Notes: a model not told the origin generated them from the sequence alone. A stretch of 64,000 nt of DNA from Mesorhizobium sp. (GCF_004962245.1 NZ_SUHQ01000027.1:1-64000); one strand, 5' to 3'. Shown: positions 42,733 through 51,894, numbered from the stretch's first letter. Numbers and translations are program-made.

Positions 42733-43811
42733 TGTCGAAGCGTCTTGCGCTTGCTCTGGTTCTCCCGCTGGTCCTCGTCAGCGCTTTTCCGGCGTCCGCC
42801 GCTGTCAAGGCCTCCGATGTGATCCAGCGGGCGATCGACGGCTTTGTCCGCCCGGCCTATGCCCGCCTGCATGAGCATGCGGACAGCCTGACCAAGGCCA
42901 TGCGCACGCTTTGCGACGCGCCCTCGCAAGAGCATCTCGATGCGGCGCGCGCCGAATTCTCCGGCACCGTGGATGCCTGGTCGGTCGTGGAGATAATTCG
43001 CATCGGACCGATCACGCAGGACAACCGGCTGGAGCGCATGCTGTTCTGGCCGGACCGCAAGAGCATCGGCCTGAGGCAAGTGCAGGCGGCGCTGGCCAAT
43101 AAGGATCAGACCGCCGCCGATCCGACCCAGCTGGCGACAAAGAGCGTGGCCATGCAAGGCCTCGGCGCGCTCGAATTCGTGCTTTATGGCGATGGCGCCG
43201 AGCGGCTCGCCGGCAGGGACGATCCCTATCGCTGCGCTTACGGCGCGGCTGTCGCCGGTAACATCGAGACGATTGCCGCCGATGTCAGCGACGCCTGGAA
43301 CAAGCCCGACGGTTTTGCAGCACTTTGGGCCAATCCGGGGCCGCAGAACGCGCTCTACCGCGACGGTACGGAAGCGGTGACCGAACTGGTCAGCGTCTTC
43401 ATCAACGAGTTGGAAATGGTCCGTGACGTGCGCCTGAAAGGGTTCCTGGGCAGCAATCCGGAAGCCGACAAGCCAAAGCAGGCGATCTACTGGCGTTCGC
43501 AAAACACCGCGCGTTCGCTGACCGGAAATCTGGCGGGCATGGACGCGCTGTTCCAGGCCTCGCAGCTTGGCGATGCGCTGTCACCCGACGCACGCTGGAT
43601 GGCGGAATCGATCCATATCCAGCTCGTCAACGGGACCGCCGACGCCACGGCCATCAGAGGTCCGATCGACAAGGCGCTCGTCGACCCGGCGCTGCGCCAG
43701 AAGCTCGAGCATTTGTCGCTGGTGACATCCAGCCTGTCGACCCTGATCGGCACCAGGCTGACCGCGGAATTCGGCCTGACCGCTGGTTTCTCCTCGCTCG
43801 ACGGGGACTGA
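42732..43811 (+). CDS. Second imelysin-family protein, altered metal motif
   Basis: This 359-residue periplasmic protein begins MSKRLALALVLPLVLVSA with a Sec signal ending near ASA. It is of the imelysin fold, but the expected GxHxxE is G143-L-G145-A-L-E148, with Gly where His should be. This suggests a partner or sensing role rather than the same metal site as the first imelysin. The TGATG overlap with the di-haem gene shows tight coupling. The group occurs beside DUF1111 and DUF1513 genes elsewhere. Confidence 0.82.
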   Translation: MSKRLALALVLPLVLVSAFPASAAVKASDVIQRAIDGFVRPAYARLHEHADSLTKAMRTLCDAPSQEHLDAARAEFSGTVDAWSVVEIIRIGPITQDNRLERMLFWPDRKSIGLRQVQAALANKDQTAADPTQLATKSVAMQGLGALEFVLYGDGAERLAGRDDPYRCAYGAAVAGNIETIAADVSDAWNKPDGFAALWANPGPQNALYRDGTEAVTELVSVFINELEMVRDVRLKGFLGSNPEADKPKQAIYWRSQNTARSLTGNLAGMDALFQASQLGDALSPDARWMAESIHIQLVNGTADATAIRGPIDKALVDPALRQKLEHLSLVTSSLSTLIGTRLTAEFGLTAGFSSLDGD

Positions 43812-43935
43812 GCATGATCTCGAAACGGCGTCGACTTTTGGGGCGAGTTACTTGGCGAGGAAGTTTTTAACAGGCCGGACGCGCTTGCGTTGACGGATCG
43901 CACACTTTGGAGATTGGCCGAAACGCCCATCGCTT

Positions 43936-44117
43936 CGTCATCCTGGGGCGGAGCAAGGAGCGCAGCGACGCGGCGCAGACCCCAGGATCCATGCCGGAAC
44001 TTCAGAGCGTTGCTTCGGTGCAGAATTCTGCTCCGCCGTACTCTTCGGCTGAGATTACGGCATGGATCCCAGGGTCTCCGCGACGGAGCTTCGCTCCTGC
44101 TTCGCCCAGGGATGACG
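43936..44117. repeat. RIME-like inverted-repeat element in the iron operon
   Basis: The left arm (43936 on, CGTCATCCTGGGGCGGAGC) ends in ATCCATGCCG. The right arm mirrors it, from CGGCATGGATCCCAGGGTCT near 44058 to CAGGGATGACG near 44117. The arms are imperfectly complementary over about 60 bases with about 60 between. It separates the second imelysin from the DUF1513 gene, and the whole 446-base gap contains no gene. Confidence 0.8.
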
Positions 44118-44257
44118 AAGTTGGGGAGGCTTCGGCCAATCCCGAACGTCTGCGATGATCCATTCAAACGATCGGTGGGTGCTGGGCACCAAGAAGCCCT
44201 CCGGTCTGTCAAAATCACCGTGTCGAGGAATGAGACCGTGCCCGAGAGGACGGTCTC

Positions 44258-45364
44258 TTGAAAACCCCGCTGACCGATCGTCGCGATTTCCTCAGGGCCG
44301 CCGGAGCAGGCTTTGTGGCGGCCATGACGCCGTCCGCATGGGCGAAGACGCTTGCCGCCGACGCCGTCTTTGCCACCGCTTTCGTCAAGCGCGACGGCAG
44401 CTATGGCGCGGCCATCCTGTCCGAGGCCGGCAAGGTCCTGCTTGCCATCGACCTGCCCGCCCGCGGTCACGACGTCACCTTCGATCCGGTGTCGAAGCGC
44501 TCCGTGGTCTTTGCCAGGCAGCCCGGCACTTTCGCGGTGGTCTTCGACCACACCGGCCGCGACGAGCCGCTGACCATTGCCAGCGTCAGCGGACGGCATT
44601 TCTTCGGTCACGGCGTGTTCTCGACCGACGGTGCCCTGCTCTACGCCACCGAGAACGACTTCGATAACGCCGCCGGCGTGGTCGGCGTCTATGACGCGCA
44701 TGCGAAATTCAAGCGCGTCAGCGAGTTCCCGACCTACGGCATGGGTTCGCACGAGCTTCTGCTGCTGGGTGATGGCAGGACGATTGCCGTCGCCAATGGC
44801 GGCATCGAGACGCATCCGGACTACGGCCGTGCCGAACTCAACATCGCGACGATGAAGCCTTCCTATGTGCTGGTCGACAGCCTCACCGGCGACCTCGTCG
44901 AAAAGCACGAACTGCCGCCGGCGCTGCACCAGCTTTCGATCCGTCACATGGATGCCGACCCATCCGGCACGGTCTGGTTCGGCTGCCAGTACAGGGGGTC
45001 GGGCGCCGATCGTCCGCCCCTGGTAGGCCGCGCCGCGCGCGGCAAGGATCTGCAACTGCTCGACATGCCGCAGGACGTGCTTTCTGGCCTCAGGAACTAC
45101 ATTGGCTCGGTCGCCGCCAACCCCGCCGCCGGCACCGTCGCCGTGTCCTCGCCGCAAGGCAACTCGCTTGCGGTGATCGATGCGGCCAGCGGCCGGATCG
45201 TCGCCACCAGCGCACTGGCCGAGGTTTGCGGCGTGGCGCCCGAGGGGGCAAGCTTTATGGCGACGACGGGCACCGGCGAAATCGTCGAAGCGGGCGGCGC
45301 GACACGGTCCGAACCCGACTATGTCTGGGACAATCACATGCTGCGCATCGAGCCGGCCGGATAG
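44258..45364 (+). CDS. DUF1513 protein, Tat-exported
   Basis: This 368-residue protein has a twin-arginine signal (DRRDFLRAAGAGF, cleavage near AWA). It then resembles a beta-propeller: repeating blades with segments FGHGVFSTDGALLYATEND, NGGIETHPDYGR and MDADPSGTVWFGCQYRG. DUF1513 genes accompany imelysin and DUF1111 genes but have no assigned reaction. A TTG start at 44258 is supported by GAGAGGA seven bases upstream. It is separated from the preceding genes by a repeat, so it may need its own promoter. Confidence 0.82.
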   Translation: MKTPLTDRRDFLRAAGAGFVAAMTPSAWAKTLAADAVFATAFVKRDGSYGAAILSEAGKVLLAIDLPARGHDVTFDPVSKRSVVFARQPGTFAVVFDHTGRDEPLTIASVSGRHFFGHGVFSTDGALLYATENDFDNAAGVVGVYDAHAKFKRVSEFPTYGMGSHELLLLGDGRTIAVANGGIETHPDYGRAELNIATMKPSYVLVDSLTGDLVEKHELPPALHQLSIRHMDADPSGTVWFGCQYRGSGADRPPLVGRAARGKDLQLLDMPQDVLSGLRNYIGSVAANPAAGTVAVSSPQGNSLAVIDAASGRIVATSALAEVCGVAPEGASFMATTGTGEIVEAGGATRSEPDYVWDNHMLRIEPAG

Positions 45365-45545
45365 ATGAACCCGGCATGGTTCCCCAACGGCTACGTTCGC
45401 TAGAACTTACCATCTTCAGGCGAGATCGAAGCGAAGCCGCCAAACGATTTATGCATTATCCCCTTGCGGCGATGAGCCATGGCGGGCACAGGGAAATTGT
45501 TTTTCGAACCCCTGTGCCCAAGCGGGTGCTCCAACCGGTCGCCTC

Positions 45546-46238
45546 ATGAAGTTGCTTGCCATCGACTGTGCCGCCAATCTCTGCGCCGCCTGCGTCTACG
45601 ACGCGGCGGCCGGGAAAGAGCTCGGCCGCTCGGTGCTCGACCTCGGCAAGGGCCATGCCGAGCATTTGATGGGCGTGATCGAAGAGGCGTTGAAGACCGG
45701 CGGGACCGACTATGCCGGCCTTGGCGCCATCGCTGTCTCCACCGGCCCGGGCTCGTTCACCGGCCTGCGCGTCGGCGTCTCGGCGGCGCGGGGCCTGGCG
45801 TTGGCGCTGAAAATCCCGGCAATCGGGGTGACGACGCTGGAAGCTCTGGCGGCGCAAGCGAGAGAGACATTTCCCGGCCGCGCCGTGCTGGCCGCGCTCG
45901 ACGCCGGCCGTGAGGAAATCCACGCAGCATTTTACGACGAAGTGTCGGTTCTGCGCTATGGTCCGGCCGTGACCACGCTTTCGCAAGCCGCCGCCATGGC
46001 GGCGGCTAGTTCTCCGGTTCTTGCCGGCACGGCGGCAACGCAAATCGCCGCGTCGGCCGGGCGCGCCTTTGATATCGGTCCGACAGCGGCCACTGCGGAC
46101 GTCGCTATCTATGCCCGGCTGGCCGCCACCCAAAGTGCCGGTAAGAAGCGCGAAGGCGAGAAGCCGAAACCGCTTTATCTGCGCGGGGCGGACGCCAAAC
46201 CGCAGGCCGGGTTTATTTTATCAAGGCAAAAAAACTGA
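45546..46238 (+). CDS. tsaB: tRNA t6A biosynthesis protein TsaB
   Basis: This 230-residue actin-like ASKHA protein partners TsaD in making threonylcarbamoyladenosine at tRNA position 37. It has LAIDCAANLCAACVYD at the start, GHAEHLMGVIEEAL, and STGPGSFTGLRVGVSAARG near residue 65. The TGA overlaps the rimI ATG by one base. A perfect 10-bp hairpin lies 26 bases upstream of its start. Confidence 0.92.
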   Translation: MKLLAIDCAANLCAACVYDAAAGKELGRSVLDLGKGHAEHLMGVIEEALKTGGTDYAGLGAIAVSTGPGSFTGLRVGVSAARGLALALKIPAIGVTTLEALAAQARETFPGRAVLAALDAGREEIHAAFYDEVSVLRYGPAVTTLSQAAAMAAASSPVLAGTAATQIAASAGRAFDIGPTAATADVAIYARLAATQSAGKKREGEKPKPLYLRGADAKPQAGFILSRQKN

Positions 46239-46732
46239 TGCGCATTCCTTTCCTCCAGCCGCGCCGCAGGGACTATGCGCTCGAGCCGCTGACGATTGCC
46301 GACAGCGCGGCCATGTCGGTGCTGCATCGCGAGGATTTCGTGCGGCCGTGGACAGACGGCGAGTTCGCCGCGTTGCTCGAGCAGGACACAGTGTTCGGCT
46401 ATGCGGCGCGCGAGACCGGACAGGGCGCCAAGCCGCCGGTTGGCTTCGTGCTGGCGCGCCTGGCTGCCGGCGAAGGCGAGATCCTGACTGTCGCGGTGGC
46501 GCGCTCCCATCGCCGCCAGGGGCTTGGCTGGCAATTGATGGACGCCGTGCTGCGTGAACTGCACGCGCAACGCGCCGAGGCGCTTTTCCTCGAGGTCGAC
46601 GAGACCAACATAGCTGCGATCGCGCTCTACCGGCGGCTGGGATTCCGCGAGGTCGGCAAGCGCCCCAACTATTACAGGTCGCCCGAGCACGGCCCGACCG
46701 GGGCGCTTGTCATGCGCCGCGATCTTCGCTAG
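46238..46732 (+). CDS. rimI: Ribosomal protein S18 alanine N-acetyltransferase-like GNAT enzyme
   Basis: This 164-residue GNAT-fold enzyme carries the acetyl-CoA-binding RSHRRQGLGWQLM near residue 90, LFLEVDETNIAAIALYRRLGF near 117 and NYYRSPEHGPTGALVM at the end. RimI acetylates the N-terminal alanine of S18; tsaB-rimI is a common pair. Exact substrate is inferred from this pairing. Confidence 0.88.
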   Translation: MRIPFLQPRRRDYALEPLTIADSAAMSVLHREDFVRPWTDGEFAALLEQDTVFGYAARETGQGAKPPVGFVLARLAAGEGEILTVAVARSHRRQGLGWQLMDAVLRELHAQRAEALFLEVDETNIAAIALYRRLGFREVGKRPNYYRSPEHGPTGALVMRRDLR

Positions 46733-46759
46733 CCAGAGCGCGGGCAGGGCCAAGAGCGA

Positions 46760-47560
46760 ATGATCGGAAAAATCAGGATTTTCCTGGCGCTGGGCCTCGT
46801 TGTCGGCGGCTCGTTGATCCTCGTGCCGTTGCAGATCCTGTCGATGAAGACCGGGCTCTGGCGCGAGACGTTCATCCTGAAGATCTGGCACCGGCTGATC
46901 GTCAGGGCATTGGGCATGCGCATCCATGTCAAGGGGACCCTGTCCAGCCAGCGTCCTCTACTGGTCGCGTCGAACCACATCTCCTGGACCGACATCATGG
47001 TGCTGGGGTCCATGGTCGACGTGAAGTTTATCGCCAGGGCTGATATGGCCGGCTGGCCGTTGATCGGCATGTTGTCGAAGCTGCAGCGCACCGTCTTCAT
47101 CGAGCGCGAGCGCAAGCGTTCGTCGGGCGACCAGGCGAGCGAGATCGCCAACCGCATGGCCAAGGGCGACGCCATGGTGCTGTTCGCCGAAGGCTCGACC
47201 AGCGACGGCAACATGATCCTGCCGTTCAAGAGCACGCTGTTCGGCGCCGCCTCGATGGCGATTTCGGAAGGGACGGCCGAAACAGTCTTCATCCAGCCGG
47301 TGGCGATCGTCTACACGCGCCTGCATGGCGTGCCGCTCGGCCGCAGGCACCGGCCGATTGCCGCCTGGATCGGTGATGAAGATCTGGTGCCGCATCTCAA
47401 GGTCCTGATGGCGGAAGGCGGGCTCGATGTCGAAGTGCATTTCGGCGAGCCGGTCGCCTTTTCCAAGGGCTCCAGCCGCAAGGAGACGGCAAGGCTGATG
47501 GAAAGCCAGGTGCGTGATATGGTGCGGGCGGCGCTCGCCGATCCGCGTCCGAGCCGGTAA
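46760..47560 (+). CDS. 1-acyl-glycerol-3-phosphate / lyso-ornithine lipid acyltransferase
   Basis: This 266-residue membrane-associated acyltransferase of the PlsC family has an N-terminal membrane segment (about 6-26), then NHISWTD near residue 72 (NHxxxxD), FIERERKR and FAEGSTSDGN (EGTR-like) near 134. The order rimI-plsC-miaB matches rhizobia, where I recall that olsA, which completes ornithine lipids, lies. OlsA is therefore as likely as PlsC. Sequence alone does not decide. Confidence 0.82.
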   Translation: MIGKIRIFLALGLVVGGSLILVPLQILSMKTGLWRETFILKIWHRLIVRALGMRIHVKGTLSSQRPLLVASNHISWTDIMVLGSMVDVKFIARADMAGWPLIGMLSKLQRTVFIERERKRSSGDQASEIANRMAKGDAMVLFAEGSTSDGNMILPFKSTLFGAASMAISEGTAETVFIQPVAIVYTRLHGVPLGRRHRPIAAWIGDEDLVPHLKVLMAEGGLDVEVHFGEPVAFSKGSSRKETARLMESQVRDMVRAALADPRPSR

Positions 47561-47569
47561 GCCCGAAGG

Positions 47570-47632
47570 GCTCACGCACAAAATCAAGTGCTCGCGTCCA
47601 GGACGATACGCGGCGCTGTAGAGCAGAATCGT
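47570..47632. repeat. Partial rhizobial intergenic palindrome (copy 3)
   Basis: CACGCACAAAATCAA, CGCGTCC and CGGCGCTGTAG recur in the same order as the second palindrome at 10530-10592. The rest is degraded. It lies between the acyltransferase gene and miaB. Confidence 0.6.
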
Positions 47633-47669
47633 CTGTTTTTTGTCACGGAAAGGCGTTAGAAGCCGCCGA

Positions 47670-49079
47670 ATGGAGCTGAACACGATAGAACGGGACGACA
47701 TCGAACGTGCGGCCGAGACTGCGGTCGTGCCGTCTGCCGCGACCAGGAAGGTCTTCGTCAAGACCTATGGCTGCCAGATGAACGTCTACGATTCGCAGCG
47801 AATGACCGATGCGCTGGCCGCCGACGGCTATGTGGCGACGGACGCCATCGGCGAAGCCGATCTGGTGCTGCTCAACACCTGCCATATTCGTGAGAAGGCG
47901 GCGGAGAAGGTCTATTCCGAACTCGGCCGCATTCGTGAGATGAAGGCCGAACGGGCTCAGGCCGGCCGCGAGATGCTGGTCGGCGTCGCCGGCTGCGTGG
48001 CGCAGGCGGAGGGGGCCGAGATCATCCGCCGCTCGCCAGCCGTCGATCTGGTCATCGGCCCGCAGACCTATCACCGGCTTCCGCATGTGCTGGCACGGGT
48101 GCGCGGCGGCGAAAAGATCGTCGAGACCGACTATGCCGTCGAGGACAAGTTCGATCACCTGCCGCGGCCCAAACGCGCCGAGATCATCAAGCGCGGCGTC
48201 ACCGCGTTCCTGACCGTGCAGGAAGGCTGCGACAAGTTCTGCACCTTCTGCGTCGTGCCCTACACCAGAGGCTCGGAAGTGTCGCGGCCGGTGGCGCAGA
48301 TCGTCGCCGAGGCCGAGCGGCTGGCGCAAGCCGGCGTGCGCGAGGTGACGCTGCTTGGCCAGAACGTCAATGCCTGGCACGGCCAGGGAGAGAACGGCGC
48401 CGAATGGGGCCTTGGCCGCCTGCTGTTTAGGCTGGCCGAGATCCCAGGGCTTTCGCGGCTGCGCTACACCACCAGCCATCCGCGCGACATGGACGACGAA
48501 TTGATCGCCGCCCACCGCGACCTGCCGGCGCTGATGCCCTATCTGCATTTGCCGGTGCAATCGGGTTCGGACCGCATCCTCAAGGCGATGAACCGCAGAC
48601 ATACGGCAAAGGACTATCTGACACTGCTCGACCGGATCCGCGCTGCGCGGAGCGACATCGCGCTTTCGGGCGATTTCATCGTCGGCTTTCCCGGCGAGAC
48701 GGATGCCGATTTCGAGGCGACGATGGAACTGGTCCGCCAGGTGAACTACGCCTCGGCCTTCTCGTTCAAATATTCGCCGCGCCCCGGCACGCCGGGCGCC
48801 GAGATGACCGATCATGTGCCGGAAGCCATCAAGGACGAGCGCCTGCAGCGGCTGCAGGCGCTGCTGCTGAAGCAGCAGCAGGTTTTCGGCGCGAGCCTGG
48901 TCGGCAGCACCATCGACACGCTGATCGAGAAGCCCGGCCGTCAGGCCGGCCAGAAGGTTGGCCGCTCGCCATGGCTGCAGCCGGTTATTGTTGATGAAAA
49001 GGCCGGCGAAATCGGTGAGATTATCCAGGTACGAATCACGAAGACGGGTTACAACAGCCTGTTCGCCGAATTGGCCTGA
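47670..49079 (+). CDS. miaB: tRNA-2-methylthio-N6-dimethylallyladenosine synthase
   Basis: This 469-residue radical SAM methylthiotransferase acts on tRNA A37. The N-terminal cluster domain has TYGCQMNVYDS, NTCHIREKAAEKV and GCVAQAEG. The radical SAM motif is CDKFCTFC near residue 188, followed by GSEVSRP; a C-terminal TRAM domain starts near 400. ATG at 47670 was chosen over an in-frame upstream codon in the repeat region; ribosome binding site is weak. Confidence 0.95.
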   Translation: MELNTIERDDIERAAETAVVPSAATRKVFVKTYGCQMNVYDSQRMTDALAADGYVATDAIGEADLVLLNTCHIREKAAEKVYSELGRIREMKAERAQAGREMLVGVAGCVAQAEGAEIIRRSPAVDLVIGPQTYHRLPHVLARVRGGEKIVETDYAVEDKFDHLPRPKRAEIIKRGVTAFLTVQEGCDKFCTFCVVPYTRGSEVSRPVAQIVAEAERLAQAGVREVTLLGQNVNAWHGQGENGAEWGLGRLLFRLAEIPGLSRLRYTTSHPRDMDDELIAAHRDLPALMPYLHLPVQSGSDRILKAMNRRHTAKDYLTLLDRIRAARSDIALSGDFIVGFPGETDADFEATMELVRQVNYASAFSFKYSPRPGTPGAEMTDHVPEAIKDERLQRLQALLLKQQQVFGASLVGSTIDTLIEKPGRQAGQKVGRSPWLQPVIVDEKAGEIGEIIQVRITKTGYNSLFAELA

Positions 49080-49105
49080 AGGTCTCGGCAGATGAGGAGA
49101 GACGG

Positions 49106-50155
49106 TTGAGCGCTGCGGAAGTGAAGAACCTGCCCCAGAACCTACCATCGGGGGCTTCGGATATGGCGCACATCGTTCTGACTTTCGACAACAACAAGCT
49201 TGCCAGCGCCCTTTATGGTCAGTTCGACGAGAATCTGGCCAGGCTCGAACAGAAGCTTGGCGTCGATATCCGCTCGCGCGGCAACCAGTTGACCATCAAG
49301 GGCTCCGCCTCGGCCGCCGAGCAGGCGCGCCGCGCCCTGGACAATCTCTACGGCATTCTCCAGAAAGGCGCCGACATCGGCCAGTCGGACGTCGACGGCG
49401 CCGTGCGCATGGCGATCGCCGCCGACGACCAGTTGACGCTGCCGACGCTGGAGCGCAAGGGCAAGGTGTCCGCCGCTCAGATATCAACGCGCAAGAAGAC
49501 GATCTATGCCCGTTCGCTCAATCAGGACGCCTATATGCGCGCGCTGGAGCGGTCCGAACTCGTGTTCGGCATCGGCCCGGCCGGCACGGGAAAAACCTTC
49601 CTGGCGGTGGCGCATGCGGCGATGCTGCTCGAACGCGGCATGGTCGAGCGCATCGTGCTGTCGCGGCCGGCCGTCGAGGCCGGCGAGCGGCTTGGCTTCC
49701 TGCCCGGCGACATGAAGGAGAAGGTCGATCCCTATTTGCGGCCGCTTTACGACGCGCTTTACGAGATGATGCCGGCCGACAAGGTCGAGCGGGCGATTGC
49801 CGCCGAGGTGATCGAGATCGCGCCGCTGGCCTTCATGCGCGGTCGCACGCTGGCGCATGCCGCCGTCATCCTCGACGAGGCGCAGAACACCACGCCGATG
49901 CAGATGAAGATGTTCCTGACCCGCCTTGGTGAGAACTCGCGCATGATCGTCACCGGCGATCCGACCCAGATCGACCTGCCGCAAAACACCAAATCCGGTC
50001 TGGTCGAGGCGCTCAGGATCCTCGACGGCGTCACCGGCATGGTGACTGTCCGCTTCAACGAAGGCGACGTCGTCAGGCATCCGCTGGTCGCCGAGATCGT
50101 CAAGGCCTACGACCGCGACGGCAAGTTGGCCCGGGGCCTGGACGCCGAAGGCTAG
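49106..50155 (+). CDS. phoH: PhoH-like ATPase
   Basis: This 349-residue ATP-binding protein has an N-terminal KH-like segment (about 20-90), Walker A GPAGTGKTFLAV near residue 155 and Walker B AVILDEAQNT near 253. MIVTGDPTQIDLP and SGLVEAL also fit PhoH. Its role is unclear but it is conserved next to ybeY, linking it to RNA metabolism. TTG at 49106 was chosen because GAGGAGA lies five bases upstream; an ATG at 49163 would give a shorter protein without part of the first domain. Confidence 0.9.
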   Translation: MSAAEVKNLPQNLPSGASDMAHIVLTFDNNKLASALYGQFDENLARLEQKLGVDIRSRGNQLTIKGSASAAEQARRALDNLYGILQKGADIGQSDVDGAVRMAIAADDQLTLPTLERKGKVSAAQISTRKKTIYARSLNQDAYMRALERSELVFGIGPAGTGKTFLAVAHAAMLLERGMVERIVLSRPAVEAGERLGFLPGDMKEKVDPYLRPLYDALYEMMPADKVERAIAAEVIEIAPLAFMRGRTLAHAAVILDEAQNTTPMQMKMFLTRLGENSRMIVTGDPTQIDLPQNTKSGLVEALRILDGVTGMVTVRFNEGDVVRHPLVAEIVKAYDRDGKLARGLDAEG

Positions 50156-50157
50156 AA

Positions 50158-50230
50158 GCATCGGGCCCAAAGCGGGAACCGGTGGGAAATCCGATGCTCG
50201 AACAAGAAAATAGAGCGGGGGCACGATGCG
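50158..50230. repeat. Candidate intergenic palindrome between phoH and ybeY
   Basis: AGCATCGG (about 50158) and CCGATGCT (about 50190) flank CCAAAGCGGGAACCGGTG, a pattern like the common rhizobial AGCATCGGGCCC-AAAGTGG-ACCGGT repeat. It fills part of the 114-base gap, where no other gene is visible. Confidence 0.55.
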
Positions 50231-50269
50231 AAGCGAAAGCCCGCCGCTCCAGTATCACGATGCGGCCCC

Positions 50270-50776
50270 ATGGCTGAGGACAGAAAGTCTGGCGGCGGGG
50301 ATCTTCCGGTTCCCGTCGACATCGATATGGCGGTCGAAGCAGGCGACTGGCCCGATGAGGCCGCGCTGATGCGGCTGGTCGATCGCGCCGTTGCCGCTGC
50401 GTTTGCCGAAACCGGTGTGAACGGGAGTTCCGAGCTCAGCATGGTCTTTTCCGACGATGCCCATATCCGCAGCCTCAATGCCGGCTGGCGCGGTAAGGAC
50501 AAACCAACCAACGTTCTGTCCTTCCCGGCTTTTCCGCTCGCAAAGGGTGGCCCGTTGCCGCCCATGCTGGGTGACATCGTGCTGGCCGCCGAGACGGTCG
50601 CGCGCGAAGCCGCACTGGAAGACAAGCCTGTCGACAACCATATCACCCATCTCGTCATCCACGGCCTGCTGCATTTGCTGGGCTACGATCACGAGACCGA
50701 TGCCGAGGCCGAGGAAATGGAAGCAGTCGAACGCGCGGCGCTTGCGAGACTTGCCATTCCCGATCCCTACGCGTAA
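50270..50776 (+). CDS. ybeY: Endoribonuclease YbeY (rRNA maturation)
   Basis: This 168-residue metallo-RNase is needed for 16S rRNA 3' processing and ribosome quality control. The zinc motif HGLLHLLGYDH (about 131-141) provides three histidines. The segments FSDDAHIRSLNAGWRGKDKPTNVLSF and LGDIVLA fit the family. In rhizobia, ybeY is essential for normal symbiosis and its neighbours are phoH and corC, as here. Confidence 0.94.
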   Translation: MAEDRKSGGGDLPVPVDIDMAVEAGDWPDEAALMRLVDRAVAAAFAETGVNGSSELSMVFSDDAHIRSLNAGWRGKDKPTNVLSFPAFPLAKGGPLPPMLGDIVLAAETVAREAALEDKPVDNHITHLVIHGLLHLLGYDHETDAEAEEMEAVERAALARLAIPDPYA

Positions 50777-50803
50777 CTAAAAAGATCAAATGACCGGACG
50801 ACG

Positions 50804-51877
50804 ATGAACGACAAACCAGAGACTGCCGCCCGCCCAGACCCCGGCAGTGCGATTAAGCCATCTGAACAGACGGAAGAGGGCTCGAGTCCGAGTACCACGA
50901 CCGGCAGCTTCGCCAGCGAGCCATCGTCTGCCGGTCCTTCCCTGTTCGATCGCGTGCTCGGCCTGTTCAGGCAACGCAACGGCACCAGCCTGCGCGAGGA
51001 GATCGCCGACGCGCTTGCCGAAACGGCGAGCGATGCCGGATCCTTCTCGCCTGGCGAACGGGCCATGCTCAACAACATCCTGCGCCTGCGCGAGGTGCGC
51101 GTCGAGGACGTCATGGTGCCGCGCGCCGACATCGAGGCGGTCGAGATCACGACGAACCTGGGCGATCTTCTGGGACTGTTCGAGCAGTCCGGCCATTCCC
51201 GCATGCCGGTCTATTCGGAGACGCTCGACGACCCGCGCGGCATGGTCCACATCCGCGACGTGCTCGCCCACATCACCAAGGTCGCCCGTGTCAGGAAGGG
51301 CAGGACGACCAGGAAAGCCGCCGCCACCACGCTTCTCGATCTTGCCAAGGTCGATCTCGCGCGCACCATCGGCGACCTGAACCTGATCCGCCCGGTGCTT
51401 TTCGTGCCGCCGTCGATGCTCGCCTCCGATCTCATGGGGCGGATGCAGGCGATGCGCACCCAGATGGCGCTGGTCATCGACGAATATGGCGGGACCGATG
51501 GTCTGGCTTCGCTCGAGGATATCGTCGAGATGGTGGTCGGCGACATCGAGGACGAGCATGACGACGACGAGCCGATGATCACCCAGACCGGCGAGGGCGT
51601 GTTCGTCGTCGACGGCAAGGCCGAGATCGACGATGTCGCCAAGATGATCGGCGAGGATTTCGCCGCCGGCGAGCATGGCGAATATGTCGACACGATCGGC
51701 GGCATGATCTTCAACACGCTTGGACGTGTCCCGGCCCGCGGCGAAGTGGTGCAGGCCATACCTGGCTTCGAATTCCATGTGCTCGACGCCGATCCGCGCC
51801 GCGTCAAGCGCGTGCGCATCGTCGAGACCCCAAAGGGCGAGCGCCGCCGGCGCGCCGTCCGCGCCGAGCAGGCCTGA
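50804..51877 (+). CDS. corC: Hemolysin/CorC-like CBS domain protein
   Basis: This 357-residue protein has a low-complexity acidic N-terminus (about 1-50). It then has RVEDVMVPRADIEAVE with two CBS domains (about 105-250) separated by GRTTRKAAATT, and a CorC_HlyC domain (about 270-345, EYVDTIGGMIFNTLGRVPARGE). It lacks the N-terminal membrane DUF21 domain, so it is the soluble CorC form associated with magnesium/cobalt efflux and with ybeY clusters. Its exact function is unproven. Confidence 0.88.
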   Translation: MNDKPETAARPDPGSAIKPSEQTEEGSSPSTTTGSFASEPSSAGPSLFDRVLGLFRQRNGTSLREEIADALAETASDAGSFSPGERAMLNNILRLREVRVEDVMVPRADIEAVEITTNLGDLLGLFEQSGHSRMPVYSETLDDPRGMVHIRDVLAHITKVARVRKGRTTRKAAATTLLDLAKVDLARTIGDLNLIRPVLFVPPSMLASDLMGRMQAMRTQMALVIDEYGGTDGLASLEDIVEMVVGDIEDEHDDDEPMITQTGEGVFVVDGKAEIDDVAKMIGEDFAAGEHGEYVDTIGGMIFNTLGRVPARGEVVQAIPGFEFHVLDADPRRVKRVRIVETPKGERRRRAVRAEQA

Positions 51878-51894
51878 GGAAGCATCGCCGCCCG

